Assembly: GCA_947652605.1 (NCBI GenBank)
Contig: OX393578.1
Coordinates: forward strand, 186,001-250,000
Length of the DNA: 64,000 bases
Source: Elmis aenea
Taxonomy: Eukaryota > Arthropoda > Insecta > Coleoptera > Elmidae
Reading direction: 5' to 3'
The notes under the pieces were generated by a model. The model ran no database searches. It saw only the letters and a program-made list of their open reading frames with translations, and was not told the origin of the DNA. Shown piece by piece: positions 19,601 through 33,900 of the stretch (its first letter is position 1; the number at the start of each line of letters is the position of its first letter). A program made the position numbers and the translations under genes.

Positions 19601-22600
19601 ACAGGCACATTCTGCATTTTTAACGTTATTGCAACGGAGATTCTTGTGTCTGCACTCGACCGTCATTGCAACGGAGAATGTGTTAGTATTTTTGCCCTAC
19701 CGGCGAATCGTCGTGATCGGCCCGAGGGATACGCGATCGTTGGATCCGACTGCGAACCGCAAAAACATTTATTCGGATGATGAAGCCCGAGCGACTTCCG
19801 TACTTTTACCGTCATTGCAACGGAGATTCATGTGCTTGCACTCGACCGTCATTGCAACGGAGAATGTGTCTAATTTTGCCCGTCATAGCAACGGAGAATG
19901 TGGCTGTACCTTTAACCGTCAATGCAACGGAGAATGGGCCTGCACGTTTACCAGTATTGCAACGGAGATTCTTGTGTCTGCATTCGACCGTCATTGCAAC
20001 GGAGAATGTGTTTGTACTTTTGCCCGTCATTGCGACCGAGAATGTGCCTGTACCTTTGACCGTCATTGCAACGGAGAATTGGTTTGCATTTTTAACGTTA
20101 TTGCAACGGAGATTCTTGTGTCTGCACTCGACCGTCATTGCAACGGAGAATGTGTTAGTATTTTTGCCCGTCATTGCGACCGAGAATGTGCTTGTACCTT
20201 TGACCGTCCTGTGGTATATGAAAGTAGTGGTTGTCAAACCCGGAGGCTGAAATTGAAGCCCGAAGGCTGATTAACCCTAAGGTTGTTTTTAGAGCAGTGC
20301 ACAGTGCCTAATACTCAAGACAATAATTTACCCGCAGGTATTATATATTGGCGTCACTAAAGCGACGGAGTGTATAGGAGCTGAACTCCTGTGGTATGTA
20401 AAGGTATATCAAGCCCGAAGGCTGAAATTTATGCCCGAAGGCTGTTAACCCGGAGGTTACTTAAGGTATCGGGGTCTCGCCTCGCGACAAGACGAATCCC
20501 CGAGCTAAGGGCTGTGTCTCAACAGATGCAGCGTGGAAACTGCACTACCGAGTTCCACACCCTGCCAGAACGTAAGTCAGTAGTATTGGCGTCACTAATT
20601 ATATGACGAAGCAATTGGCTACCTTATGCTGGAGCAAGCTCCTGTGGTATATGAAAGTAGTGGTTGTCAAGCCCGGAGGCTGAAATTGAAGCCCGAAGGC
20701 TGATTAACCCTAAGGTTGTTTTTAGAGCAACGCACAGTGCCTAATACTCAGACAATAAATTACCCGCAGGTATTATATATTGGCGTCGCTAAAGCGACGG
20801 AGTGTATAGGAGCTGAACTCCTGTGGTATGTAAAGGTATATCAAGCCCGAAGGCTGTTAACCCGGAGGTTACTTAAGGTATCGGGGTCTCGCCTCGCGAC
20901 AAGACGAATCCCCGAGCTAAGGGCTGTCTCAACAGATGCAGCGTGGAAACTGCACTACCGAGTTCCACACCCTGCCAGAACGTAAGTCAGTAGTATTGGC
21001 GTCACTAATTATATGACGAAGCAATTGGCTACCTTATGCTGGAGCAAGCTCCTGTGGTATATGAAAGTAGTGGTTGTCAAGCCCGGAGGCTGAAACTGAA
21101 GCCCGAAGGCTGATTAACCCTAAGGTTGTTTTTAGAGCAACGCACAGTGCCTAATATTCGGATGATGTAGCCCGCATTTTGGGGGCCGTCAAGTCGAAAC
21201 TTGGCGGACACCCGCGGGCACGTTGTGGTGTTAACAAAAATTGTCGAATGCTTTCGGATACGCCAAGAAGAGACTGGACTCCGCCGAACGATCGGGAATT
21301 TTCGTCGCCTCGCAATATTCGAAACACACACTTATTCCGCTGTGACGCGGGAAAAATCCGTAATCGAAACGGAGACGGTCGCTCCAGGTACCGCGGTACT
21401 ATAGACAACTTTACGGCCTAACATGCGCTCAGTCGTCCGCGGACGACGAACGAATTTTTCGCCGGGTCGCTGCGGTGAGGTGTTCATGTGTCTGCATCTA
21501 CCGCCGAACCGTCGTGATCGGCCCGAGGGATACGCGATCGTTAGATCCGACTGCGAACCGCAAAAACATTTATTCGGATGATGAAGCCCGAGCGACTTCC
21601 GTACTTTTACCGTCATTGCAACGGAGATTCATGTGCTTGCACTCGACCGTCATTGCAACGGAGAATGTGTTTGTACTTTTGCCCGTCATTGCGACCGAGA
21701 ATGTGCCTGTACCTTTGACCGTCATTGCAACGGAGAATTGGTCTGCATTTTTAACGTTATTGCAACGGAGATTCTTGTGTCTGCATTCGACCGTCATTGC
21801 AACGGAGAATGTGTTAGTATTTTTGCCCGTCATTGCGACCGAGAATGTGCTTGTACCTTTGACCGTCCTGTGGTATATGAAAGTAGTGGTTGTCAAACCC
21901 GGAGGCTGAAATTGAAGCCCGAAGGCTGATTAACCCTAAGGTTGTTTTTATAGCAGTGCACAGTGCCTAATACTCAAGACAATAATTTACCCGCAGGTAT
22001 TATATATTGGCGTCGCTAAAGCGACGGAGTGTATAGGAGCTGAACTCCTGTGGTATGTAAAGGTATATCAAGCCCGAAGGCTGTTAACCCGGAGGTTACT
22101 TAAGGTATCGGGGTCTCGCCTCGCGACAAGACGAATCCCCGAGCTAAGGGCTGTCTCAACAGATGCAGCGTGGAAACTGCACTACCGAGTTCCACACCCT
22201 GCCAGAACGTAAGTCAGTAGTATTGGCGTCACTAATTATATGACGAAGCAATTGGCTACCTTATGCTGGAGTAAGCTCCTGTGGTATATGAAAGTAGTGG
22301 TTGTCAAGCCCGGAGGCTGAAATTGAAGCCCGAAGGCTGATTAACCCTAAGGTTGTTTTTAGAGCAACGCACAGTGCCTAATATTCGGATGATGTAGCCC
22401 GCATTTTGGGGGCCGTCAAGTCGAAACTTGGCGGACACCCGCGGGCACGTTGTGGTGTTAACAAAAATTGTCGAATGCTTTCGGATACGCCAAGAAGAGA
22501 CTGGACTCCGCCGAACGATCGGGAATTTTCGTCGCCTCGCAATATTCGAAACACGCACTTATTCCGCTGTGACGCGGGAAAAATCCGTAATCGAAACGGA

Positions 22601-24619
22601 GACGGTCGCTCCAGGTACCGCGGTACTATAGACAACTTTACGGCCTAACATGCGCTCAGTCGTCCGCGGACGACGAACGAATTTTTCGCCGGGTCGCCGC
22701 GGTGAGGTGTTCATGTGTCTGCATCTACCGCCGAACCGTCGTGATCGGCCCGAGGGATACGCGATCGTTAGATCCGACTGCGAACCGCAAAAACATTTAT
22801 TCGGATGATGAAGCCCGAGCGACTTCCGTACTTTTACCGTCATTGCAACGGAGATTCATGTGCTTGCACTCGACCGTCATTGCAACGGAGAATGTGTCTA
22901 CTTTTGCCCGTCATAGCAACGGAGAATGTGGCTGTACCTTTAACCGTCAATGCAACGGAGAATGGGCCTGCACGTTTACCAGTATTGCAACGGAGATTCT
23001 TGTGTCCGCATTCGACCGTCATTGCAACGGAGAATGTGTTTGTGCTTTTGCCCGTCATTGCGACCGAGAATGTGCCTGTACCTTTGACCGTCATTGCAAC
23101 GGAGAATTGGTCTGCATATTTAACGTTATTGCAACGGAGATTCTTGTGTCTGCACTCGACCGTCATTGCAACGGAGAATGTGTTAGTATTTTTGCCCGTC
23201 ATTGCGACCGAGAATGTGCTTGTACCTTTGACCGTCCTGTGGTATATGAAAGTAGTGGTTGTCAAACCCGGAGGCTGATTAACCCTAAGGTTGTTTTTAG
23301 AGCAGTGCACAGTGCCTAATACTCAGACAATAATTTACCCGCAGGTATTATATATTGGCGTCACTAAAGCGACGGAGTGTATAGGAGCTGAACTCCTGTG
23401 GTATGTAAAGGTATATCAAGCCCGAAGGCTGAAATTTATGCCCGAAGGCTGTTAACCCGGAGGTTACTTAAGGTATCGGGGTCTCGCCTCGCGACAAGAC
23501 GAATCCCCGAGCTAAGGGCTGTGTCTCAACAGATGCAGCGTGGAAACTGCACTACCGAGTTCCACACCCTGCCAGAACGTAAGTCAGTAGTATTGGCGTC
23601 ACTAATTATATGACGAAGCAATTGGCTACCTTATGCTGGAGCAAGCTCCTGTGGTATATGAAAGTAGTGGTTGTCAAACCCGGAGGCTGAAATTGAAGCC
23701 CGAAGGCTGATTAACCCTAAGGTTGTTTTTAGAGCAACGCACAGTGCCTAATACTCAGACAATAAATTACCCGCAGGTATTATATATTGGCGTCGCTAAA
23801 GCGACGGAGTGTATAGGAGCTGAACTCCTGTGGTATGTAAAGGTATATCAAGCCCGAAGGCTGTTAACCCGGAGGTTACTTAAGGTATCGGGGTCTCGCC
23901 TCGCGACAAGACGAATCCCCGAGCTAAGGGCTGTCTCAACAGATGCAGCGTGGAAACTGCACTACCGAGTTCCACACCCTGCCAGAACGTAAGTCAGTAG
24001 TATTGGCGTCACTAATTATATGACGAAGCAATTGGCTACCTTATATGCTGGAGCAAGCTCCTGTGGTATATGAAAGTAGTGGTTGTCAAGCCCGGAGGCT
24101 GAAACTGAAGCCCGAAGGCTGATTAACCCTAAGGTTGTTTTTAGAGCAACGCACAGTGCCTAATATTCGGATGATGTAGCCCGCATTTTGGGGGCCGTCA
24201 AGTCGAAACTTGGCGGACACCCGCGGGCACGTTGTGGTGTTAACAAAAATTGTCGTATGCTTTCGGATACGCCAAGGAGAGACTGGACTCCGCCGAACGA
24301 TCGGGAATTTTCGTCGCCTCGCAATATTCGAAACACGCACTTATTCCGCTGTGACGCGGGAAAAATCCGTAATCGAAACGGAGACGGTCGCTCCAGGTAC
24401 CGCGGTACTATAGACAACTTTACGGCCTAACATGCGCTCAGTCGTCCGCGGACGACGAACGAATTTTTCGCCGGGTCGCCGCGGTGAGGTGTTCATGTGT
24501 CTGCATCTACCGCCGAACCGTCGTGATCGGCCCGAGGGATACGCGATCGTTGGATCCGACTGCGAACCGCAAAAACATTTTTTCGGATGATGAAGCCCGA
24601 GCGACTTCCGTACTTTTAC
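19601..24619. repeat. Complex block of copy 2 (minisatellite, C and D blocks)
   Basis: Left fragment 19601-19809; 36-bp arrays 19810-20204, 21611-21863 and 22838-23232; C blocks 20205-21156, 21864-22383 and 23233-24165; D blocks 21157-21610, 22384-22837 and 24166-24619. No length change against copy 1. One private substitution noticed: T at 20084 where copy 1 has C (GGTTTGC for GGTCTGC). Confidence 0.92.
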
Positions 24620-27043
24620 CGTCATTGCAACGGAGATTCATGTGCTTGCACTCGACCGTCATTGCAACGGAGAATGTGTTAGTGGTATTCATGTGTCCGC
24701 ACCTACCGGCAATCCGTCGTGATCGGCCCGAGGGATACGCGATCGTTGGATCCGACTGCAAACCGCAAAAACATTTATTCGGATGATGACGCCCGAGCGA
24801 CCTCGGTATTTTAAAGGAACTTTTTCGGACGGCCGTGGATGATTACCAAAGAGTTCTCAAATTTTGCTTCTTAGACGTAGTCGGATGCGCTATTCTTTTA
24901 GCTACATGTCGAACACCGGATAAAAATTTTCTCACCGCAATTAACGGAGTTATGAATATTTTTGTAGACCGAGATGTTTTTATCGCCGGGTCGCCGAGAC
25001 GTTGTGGTATTCATGTGTCCGCACCTACCGGCGATTCGTCGTGATCGGCCCGAGGGATACGCGATCGTTGGATCCGACTGCGAACCGCAAAAACATTTAT
25101 TCGGATGATGAAGCCCGAGCGACTTCCGTACTTTTACCGTCATTGCAACGGAGATTCATGTGCTTGCACTCGACCGTCATTGCAACGGAGAATGTGTTAG
25201 TGGTATTCATGTGTCCGCACCTACCGGCAATCCGCCGTGATCGGCCCGAGGGATACGCGATCGTTGGATCCGACTGCAAACCGCAAAAACATTTATTCGG
25301 ATGATGACGCCCGAGCGACCTCGGTATTTTAAAGGAACTTTTTCGGACGGCCGTGGATGATTACCAAAGAGTTCTCAAATTTTGCTTCTTAGACGTAGTC
25401 GGATGCGCTATTCTTTTAGCTACATGTCGAACACCGGATAAAAATTTTCTCACCGCAATTAACGGAGTTATGAATATTTTTGTAGACCGAGATGTTTTTA
25501 TCGCCGGGTCGCCGAGACGTTGTGGTATTCATGTGTCCGCACCTACCGGCGATTCGTCGTGATCGGCCCGAGGGATACGCGATCGTTGGATCCGACTGCG
25601 AACCGCAAAAACATTTATTCGGATGATGAAGCCCGAGCGACTTCCGTACTTTTACCGTCATTGCAACGGAGATTCATGTGCTTGCACTCGACCGTCATTG
25701 CAACGGAGAATGTGTTAGTGGTATTCATGTGTCCGCACCTACCGGCAATCCGTCGTGATCGGCCCGAGGGATACGCGATCGTTGGATCCGACTGCAAACC
25801 GCAAAAACATTTATTCGGATGATGACGCCCGAGCGACCTCGGTATTTTAAAGGAACTTTTTCGGACGGCCGTGGATGATTACCAAAGAGTTCTCAAATTT
25901 TGCTTCTTAGACGTAGTCGGATGCGCTATTCTTTTAGCTACATGTCGAACACCGGATAAAAATTATCTCACCGCAATTAACGGAGTTATGAATATTTTTG
26001 TAGACCGAGATGTTTTTATCGCCGGGTCGCCGAGACGTTGTGGTATTCATGTGTCCGCACCTACCGGCGATTCGTCGTGATCGGCCCGAGGGATACGCGA
26101 TCGTTGGATCCGACTGCGAACCGCAAAAACATTTATTCGGATGATGACGCCCGAGCGACCTCGGTATTTTAAAGGAACTTTTTCGGACGGCCGTGGATGA
26201 TTACCAAAGAGTTCTCAAATTTTGCTTCTTAGACGTAGTCGGATGAGCTATTCTTTTAGCTACATGTCGAACACCAGATAAAAATTTTCTCACCGCAATT
26301 AACGGAGTTATGAATATCTTTGTAGACCGAGATGTTTTTATCGCCGGGTCGCCGAGACGTTGTGGTATTCATGTGTCCGCACCTACCGGCGATTCGTCGT
26401 GATCGGCCCGAGGGATACGCGATCGTTGGATCCGACTGCGAACCGCAAAAACATTTATTCGGATGATGACGCCCGAGCGACCTCGGTATTTTAAAGGAAC
26501 TTTTTCGGACGGCCGTGGATGATTACCAAAAAGTTCTCAAATTTTGCTTCTTAGACGTAGTCGGATGCGCTATTCTTTTAGCTACATGTCGAACACCGGA
26601 TAAAAATTTTCTCACCGCAATTAACGGAGTTATGAATATTTTTGTAGACCGAGATGTTTTTATCGCCGGGTCGCCGAGACGTTGTGGTATTCATGTGTCC
26701 GCACCTACCGGCGATTCGTCGTGATCGGCCCGAGGGATACGCGATCGTTGGATCCGACTGCGAACCGCAAAAACATTTATTCGGATGATGAAGCCCGAGC
26801 GACTTCCGTACTTTTACCGTCATTGCAACGGAGATTCATGTGCTTGCACTCGACCGTCATTGCAACGGAGAATGTGTTAGTGGTATTCATGTGTCCGCAC
26901 CTACCGGCAATTCGTCGTGATCGGCCCAAGGGATACGCGATCGTTGGATCCGACTGCAAACCGCAAAAACATTTATTCGGATGATGACGCCCGAGCGACC
27001 TCGGTATTTTAAAGGAACTTTTTCGGACGGCCGTGGTTGATTA
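24620..27043. repeat. E block of copy 2
   Basis: Anchors at 24835, 25353, 25871, 26193 and 26515 repeat the 518-518-322-322-518 order. The fourth unit carries the same TGA-creating change as copy 1. Confidence 0.92.
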
Positions 27044-30000
27044 CCTTCATCTCCTTCATCTCCTCCTTCATCTCCTCCATCATCTCCTCCTTCATCTCCT
27101 CCTTCATCTCCTCCTTCATCTGCTCCTTCATCTGCTCCTTCATCTGCTCCTTCATCTGCTCCTTCATCTGCTCCTTCATATCCTCCTTCATCTACTTCAT
27201 CTCCTCCTTCATCTCCTCCTTCATCTCCTCCTTCATCTCCTCCTTCATCTCCTCCTTCATCTCCTCCTTCATCTCCTTCTTCATCTCCTCCTTCATCTCC
27301 TCCTTCATCTCCTGCTTCATCTCCTCCTTCATCTCCTCCTTCATCTCCTCCTTCGTCTCCTCTTTCATCTCCTCCTTCATCTCCTCCTTCATCTCCTCCT
27401 TCACCTCCTCCTTCATCTCCTACTTCATCTCCTCCTTCATCTCCTCCTTCATCTCCTCCTTCATCTCCTACTTCATTTCCTCCTTCATCTCCTCCTTCAT
27501 CTCCTCCTTCATCTCCTCCTTCATCTCCTCCTTCATCTCCTCCTTCATCTCCTCCTTCATCTCCTCCTTCATCTCCTCCTTCATCTCCATCTCCTCCTTC
27601 ATCTCCTCCTTCATCTCTTTTTTCATCTCCTCCTTCATCTACTCCTTCATCTCCTCCTTCATCTCCTCCTTCATCTCCTCCTTCATCTCCTCCTTCATCT
27701 CCTCCTTCATCTCCTTCTTCATCTCCTCCTTCATTTCCTCCTTCATCTCCTGCTTCATCTCCTCCTTCATCTCCTCCTTCATCTCCTCCTTCACCTCCTC
27801 CTTCATCTCCTACTTCATCTCCTCCTTCATCTCCTCCTTCATCTCCTACTTCATCTCCTCCTTCATCTCCTCCTTCATCTCCTCCTTCATCTCCTCCTTC
27901 ATCTCCTCCTTGATCTCCTCCTTGATCTCCTCCTTCATCTCCTCCTTCATCTCCTCCTTCATCTCCTCCTTCATCTCCTCCTTCATCTCCTCCTTCATCT
28001 CCTCCTTCATCTCCTCCTTCATCTCCTCCTTCATCTCCTCCTTCATCTCCTTCTTCATCTCCTCCTTCTTCTCCTCCTTCATCTCCTCCTTCATCTCCTC
28101 CTTCATCTCCTCCTTCATCTCCTCCTTCATCTCCTCCTTAATCTCCTCCTTCATCTCCTCCTTTATCTCCTCGTTCATCTCCTCCTTCATCTCCTCCTTC
28201 ATCTCTTCCTTCATCTCCTCCTTCATCTCCTCCTTCATCTCCTGCTTCTTCTCCTGCTTTATCTCCTGCTTCATCTCCTGCTTTATCTCCTGCTTCATCT
28301 CCTCCTTCATCTCCTCCTTCATCTCCTCCTTCATCTCCTCCTTCATCTCCTCCTTCATCTCCTCCTTTATCTCTTCCTTCATCTCCTCTTTCATCTCCTC
28401 CTTCATCTCCTCCTTCATCTCCTCCTTCATCTCCTCCTTTATCTCTTCCTTCATCTCCTCCTTCATCTCCTCCTTCATCTCCTCCTCCATCTCCTCCTTC
28501 ATCTCCTCCTTCATCTCCTTCATCTCCTCCTTCTTCTCCTCCTTCATCTCCTCCTTTATCTCCTCCTTCATCTCCTCCATCTCCTCTATCTCCTCCTTGA
28601 TCTCCTCCTTCATCTCCTTCTTCATCTCTTCCTTCATCTCCTCCTTGATCATCTCCTTCATCTCCTCCTTGATCATCTCCTTCATCTCCTCCTTCATCTC
28701 CTCCTTCATCTCCTCCTTCATCTCCTCCTTCATCTCCTTCTTCATCTTCTCCTTCATCTCCTCCTTTATCTCTTCGTTCATCTCCTCCTTCATCTCCTGC
28801 TTCTTCTCCTGCTTTATCTCCTGCTTCATCTCCTCCTTCATCTCCTTCTTCATCTTCTCCTTCATCTCCTCCTTTATCTCTTCGTTCATCTCCTCCTTCA
28901 TCTCCTGCTTCTTCTCCTGCTTTATCTCCTCCTTCATCTCCTCCTTCATCTCCTCCTTCATCTCTTCCTTCATCTCCTCCTTCATCTCCTCCTTCATCTC
29001 CTGCTTCTTCTCCTGCTTTATCTCCTGCTTCATCTCCTGCTTTATCTCCTGCTTCATCTCCTCCTTCATCTCCTCCATCTCCTCCTTGATCTGTTCCTTC
29101 ATCTCCTCCTTCATCTCTTCCTTCATCTCCTCCTTGATCATCTCCTTCATCTCCTCCTTCATCTCCTCCTTCATCTCCTCCTTCATCTCCTCCTTCATCT
29201 CTTCCTTCATCTCCTCCTTCATCTCCTCCTTCATCTCCTGCTTCTTCTCCTGCTATATCTCCTGCTTCATCTCCTGCTTTATCTCCTGCTTCATCTCCTC
29301 CTTCATCTCCTCCTTAATCTCCTCCTTCATCTCCTCCTTCATCTCCTCCTTCATCTCCTCCTTCATCTCCTCCTTTATCTCTTCCTTCATCTCCTCCTTC
29401 ATCTCCTCCTTCATCTCCTTCATCTCCTCCTTCATCTCCTCCTTGATCTCCTCCTTGATCTCCTCCTTCATCTCCTCCTTCATCTCCTCCTTCATCTCCT
29501 CCTTCATCTCCTCCTTCATCTCCTTCATCTCCTTCATCTCCTCCTTCATCTCCTCCTTCATCTCCTCCTTCATCCCCTCCTTCATCTCCTTCATCTCCTC
29601 CTTCTTCTCCTCCTACATCTCCTCCTTTATCTCCTCCTTCATCTCCTCCATCTCCTCCATCTCCTCCTTGATCTCCTCCTTCATCTCCTCCTTCATCTCT
29701 TCCTTCATCTCCTCCTTGATCATCTCCTTCATCTCCTCCTTCATCTCCTCCTTCATCTCCTTCATCTCCTCCTTCATCTCCTCCTTGATCTCCTCCTTGA
29801 TCTCCTCCTTCATCTCCTCCTTCATCTCCTCCTTCATCTCCTCCTTCATCTCCTCCTTCATCTCCTTCATCTCCTTCATCTCCTCCTTCATCTCCTCCTT
29901 CATCTCCTCCTTCATCCCCTCCTTCATCTCCTTCATCTCCTCCTTCTTCTCCTCCTACATCTCCTCCTTTATCTCCTCCTTCATCTCCTCCATCTCCTCC

Positions 30001-30950
30001 ATCTCCTCCTTCATCCCCTCCTTCATCTCCTTCATCTCCTCCTTCTTCTCCTCCTACATCTCCTCCTTTATCTCCTCCTTCATCTCCTCCATCTCCTCCA
30101 TCTCCTCCTTGATCTCCTCCTTCATCTCCTCCTTCATCTCTTCCTTCATCTCCTCCTTGATCATCTCCTTCATCTCCTCCTTCATCTCCTCCTTTATCTC
30201 CTCCTTCATCTCCTCCTTCATTTCTTCCTTCATCTCCTGCTTCTTCTCCTGCTTTATCTCCTGCTTCATCTCCTGCTTTATCTCCTGCTTCATCTCCTCC
30301 TTCATCTCCTCATTTATCTCTTCGTTCATCTCCTCCTTCATCTCCTGCTTCTTCTCCTGCTTTATCTCCTGCTTCATCTCCTGCTTTATCTCCTGCTTCA
30401 TCTCCTCCTTCATCTCCTCCTTCATCTCCTCCTTTATCTCCTCCTTCATCTCCTCCTTCATCTCCTCCTTCATCTCCTCCTTCATCTCCTCCTTCATCTC
30501 CTCCTTCATCTCCTCCTTCATCTCCTCCTTCATCTCCTCCTTCATCTCCTCCTTTATCTCCTCCTTCATCTCCTCCTTTATCTCTTCGTTCATCTCCTCC
30601 TTCATCTCCTGCTTCTTCTCCTGCTTTATCTCCTGCTTCATCTCCTGCTTTATCTCCTGCTTCATCTCCTCCTTCATCTCCTTCTTCATCTCCTCTTTCA
30701 TCTCCTCCTTCATCTCCTCCTTCATCTCCTCCTTCATCTCCTCCTTCATCTCCTCCTTTATCTCCTTCTTCATCTCCTCCTTCATCTCCTCCTTCATCTC
30801 CTCCTTCATGTCCTCCTTCATCTCCTCCTTCATCTTCTCCTTCATCTCCTCCTTCATCTCCTCCTACATCTCCTTCATCTCCTCCTTCGTCTTTTCCTTC
30901 TTCTTCTCCTTCATCTCCTCCTTCATCTCGACCTTCTCCTTCATCTCCTT
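27044..30950. repeat. F array of copy 2, expanded (3907 bp)
   Basis: The longest of the four minisatellite arrays. The rare marker CATCCCCTCCTTC, single in copy 1 (near 10550), occurs three times here (near 29570, 29912 and 30010), so local segmental duplications explain most of the extra 429 bp. There are five CTGCTCCTTCAT-type units near 27120 instead of four. The CTACATCTCC stop seen near 9474 in copy 1 is absent, which lets the - strand frame extend to 462 codons. Confidence 0.95.
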
Positions 30951-33900
30951 CTACTGCAAATGGCTTCAAACTTCGTATACACATTATTTATGAGCGATTT
31001 AAGGATTATTAGGCAATAAATACGATTTTTAATTTTTCGTGAAAAATGGGAAAAGTGCAAGGGCTATATAGTCTTTGCACTTTTATCGACAAAAAAATCG
31101 ATTTTCTTAAAACTACAGCAAATGGCTTTAAACTTCTTATACACGTTAGTTATGAGCGAATTAAGGATTATTAGCCCCTAAATACGATTTTTAATTTTTC
31201 GCGAAAAATGGGAAAAGTACAAGGGCTATAGTCTTTGCACTTTTTTCGACAAAAAAATCGATTTTTTTAAAACTATAGCAAATGGCTTCAAACTTCTTAA
31301 ACACGTTAGTTACGAGCAAGTTAAGGATTATTAGCCCCTAAATACGATTTTTAATTTTTCGCGAAAAATGGGAAAAGTACAAAGGCTATAGTCTTTGCAC
31401 TTTTTTCGACAAAAAAATCGATTTTCTTAAAACAACAGCAAATGGCTTCAAACTTCTTATACACGTTAGTTACGAGCGAATTAAGGATTATTAGCCCCAA
31501 AATACGATTTTTAATTTTTCGTGAAAAATGGGAAAAGTACAAAGGCTATAGTCTTTGCACTTTTTTCGACAAAAAAATCGATTTTCTTAAAACTATAGCA
31601 AATGGCTTCAAACTTCTTAAACACGTTAGTTACGAGCTAGTTAAGGATTATTAGCCCCTAAATACGATTTTTAATTTTTCGCGAAAAATGGGAAAAGTAC
31701 AAAGGCTATTATAGTCTTTGCACTTTTTTCGACAAAAAAATCGATTTTCTTAAAACTACAGCAAATGGCTTCAAACTTCTTATACACGTTAGTTACGAGC
31801 AAGTTAAGGATTATTAGCCCCTAAATACGATTTTTAATTTTTCGCGAAAAATGGGAAAAGTACAAAGGCTATAGTCTGCACTTTTTTCGACAAAAAAATC
31901 GATTTTCTTAAAACTACAGCAAATGGCTTCAAACTTCTTATACACGTTAGTTACGAGCAAGTTAAGGATTATTAGCCCCTAAATACGATTTTTAATTTTT
32001 CGCGAAAAATGGGAAAAGTACAAAGGCTATAGTCTTTGCACTTTTTTCGACAAAAAAATCGATTTTCTTAAAACTACAGCAAATGGCTTCAAACTTCTTA
32101 TACACATTAGTTATGAGTGAATTAAGGATTATTAGCCCCTAAATACGATTTTTAATTTTTCGCGAAAAATGGGAAAAGTACAAAGGCTAATATAGTCTTT
32201 GCACTTTTTTCGACAAAAAAATCGATTTTCTTAAAACTACAGCAAATGGCTTCAAACTTCTTATACACGTTAGTTACGAGCAAGTTAAGGATTATTAGCC
32301 CCTAAATACGATTTTTAATTTTTCGCGAAAAATGGGAAAAGTACAAAGGCTATAGTCTTTGCACTTTTTTCGACAAAAAAATCGATTTTCTTAAAACAAC
32401 AGCAAATGGCTTCAAACTTCTTATACACGTTAGTTACGAGCGAATTAGGGATTTGTAGCCCCAAAATACGATTTTTAATTTTTCGTGAAAAATGGGAAAA
32501 GTACAAAGGCTATAGTCTTTGCACTTTTTTCGACAAAAAAATCGATTTTCTTAAAACTATAGCAAATGGCTTCAAACTTCTTAAACACGTTAGTTACGAG
32601 CAAGTTAAGGATTATTAGCCCCTAAATACGATTTTTAATTTTTCGCGAAAAATGGGAAAAGTACAAAGGCTATAGTCTTTGCACTTTTTTCGACAAAAAA
32701 ATCGATTTTCTTAAAACTACAGCAAATGGCTTCAAACTTCTTATACACGTTAGTTACGAGCAAGTTAAGGATTATTAGCCCCTAAATACGATTTTTAATT
32801 TTTCGCGAAAAATGGGAAAAGTACAAAGGCTATAGTCTTTGCACTTTTTTCGACAAAAAAATCGATTTTCTTAAAACTACAGCAAATGGCTTCAAACTTC
32901 TTATACACGTTAGTTACGAGCAAGTTAAGGATTATTAGCCCCTAAATACGATTTTTAATTTTTCGCGAAAAATGGGAAAAGTACAAAGGCTATAGTCTTT
33001 GCACTTTTTTCGACAAAAAAATCGATTTTCTTAAAACAACAGCAAATGGCTTCAAACTTCTTATACACGTTAGTTACGAGCAAGTTAAGGATTATTAGCC
33101 CCTAAATACGATTTTTAATTTTTCGCGAAAAATGGGAAAAGTACAAAGGCTATAGTCTGCACTTTTTTCGACAAAAAAATCGATTTTCTTAAAACTACAG
33201 CAAATGGCTTCAAACTTCTTATACACGTTAGTAACGAGCGAATTAAGGATTATTAGCCCCTAAATACGATTTTTAATTTTTCGTGAAAAATGGGAAAAGT
33301 ACAAAGGCTTATAGTCTTTGCACTTTTTTCGACAAAAAAATCGATTTTCTTAAAACTATAGCAAATGGCTTCAAACTTCTTAAACACGTTAGTTACGAGC
33401 AAGTTAAGGATTATTAGCCCCTAAATACGATTTTTAATTTTTCGCGAAAAATGGGAAAAGTACAAAGGCTATAGTCTGCACTTTTTTCGACAAAAAAATC
33501 GATTTTCTTAAAACTACAGCAAATGGCTTCAAACTTCTTATACACATTAGTTATGAGCGAATTAAGGATTATTAGCCCCTAAATACGATTTTTAATTTTT
33601 CGTGAAAAATGGGAAAAGTACAAAGGCTATAGTCTTTGCCCTTTTTTCGACAAAAAAATCGATTTTTTTAAAACTATAGCAAATAGCTTCAAACTTCTTA
33701 AACACGTTAGTTACGAGCAAGTTAAGGATTATTAGCCCCTAAATACGATTTTTAATTTTTCGCGAAAAATGGGAAAAGTACAAAGGCTATAGTCTGCACT
33801 TTTTTCGACAAAAAAATCGATTTTCTTAAAACTACAGCAAATGGCTTCAAACTTCTTATACACGTTAGTTATGAGCGAATTAAGGATTATTAGCCCCTAA

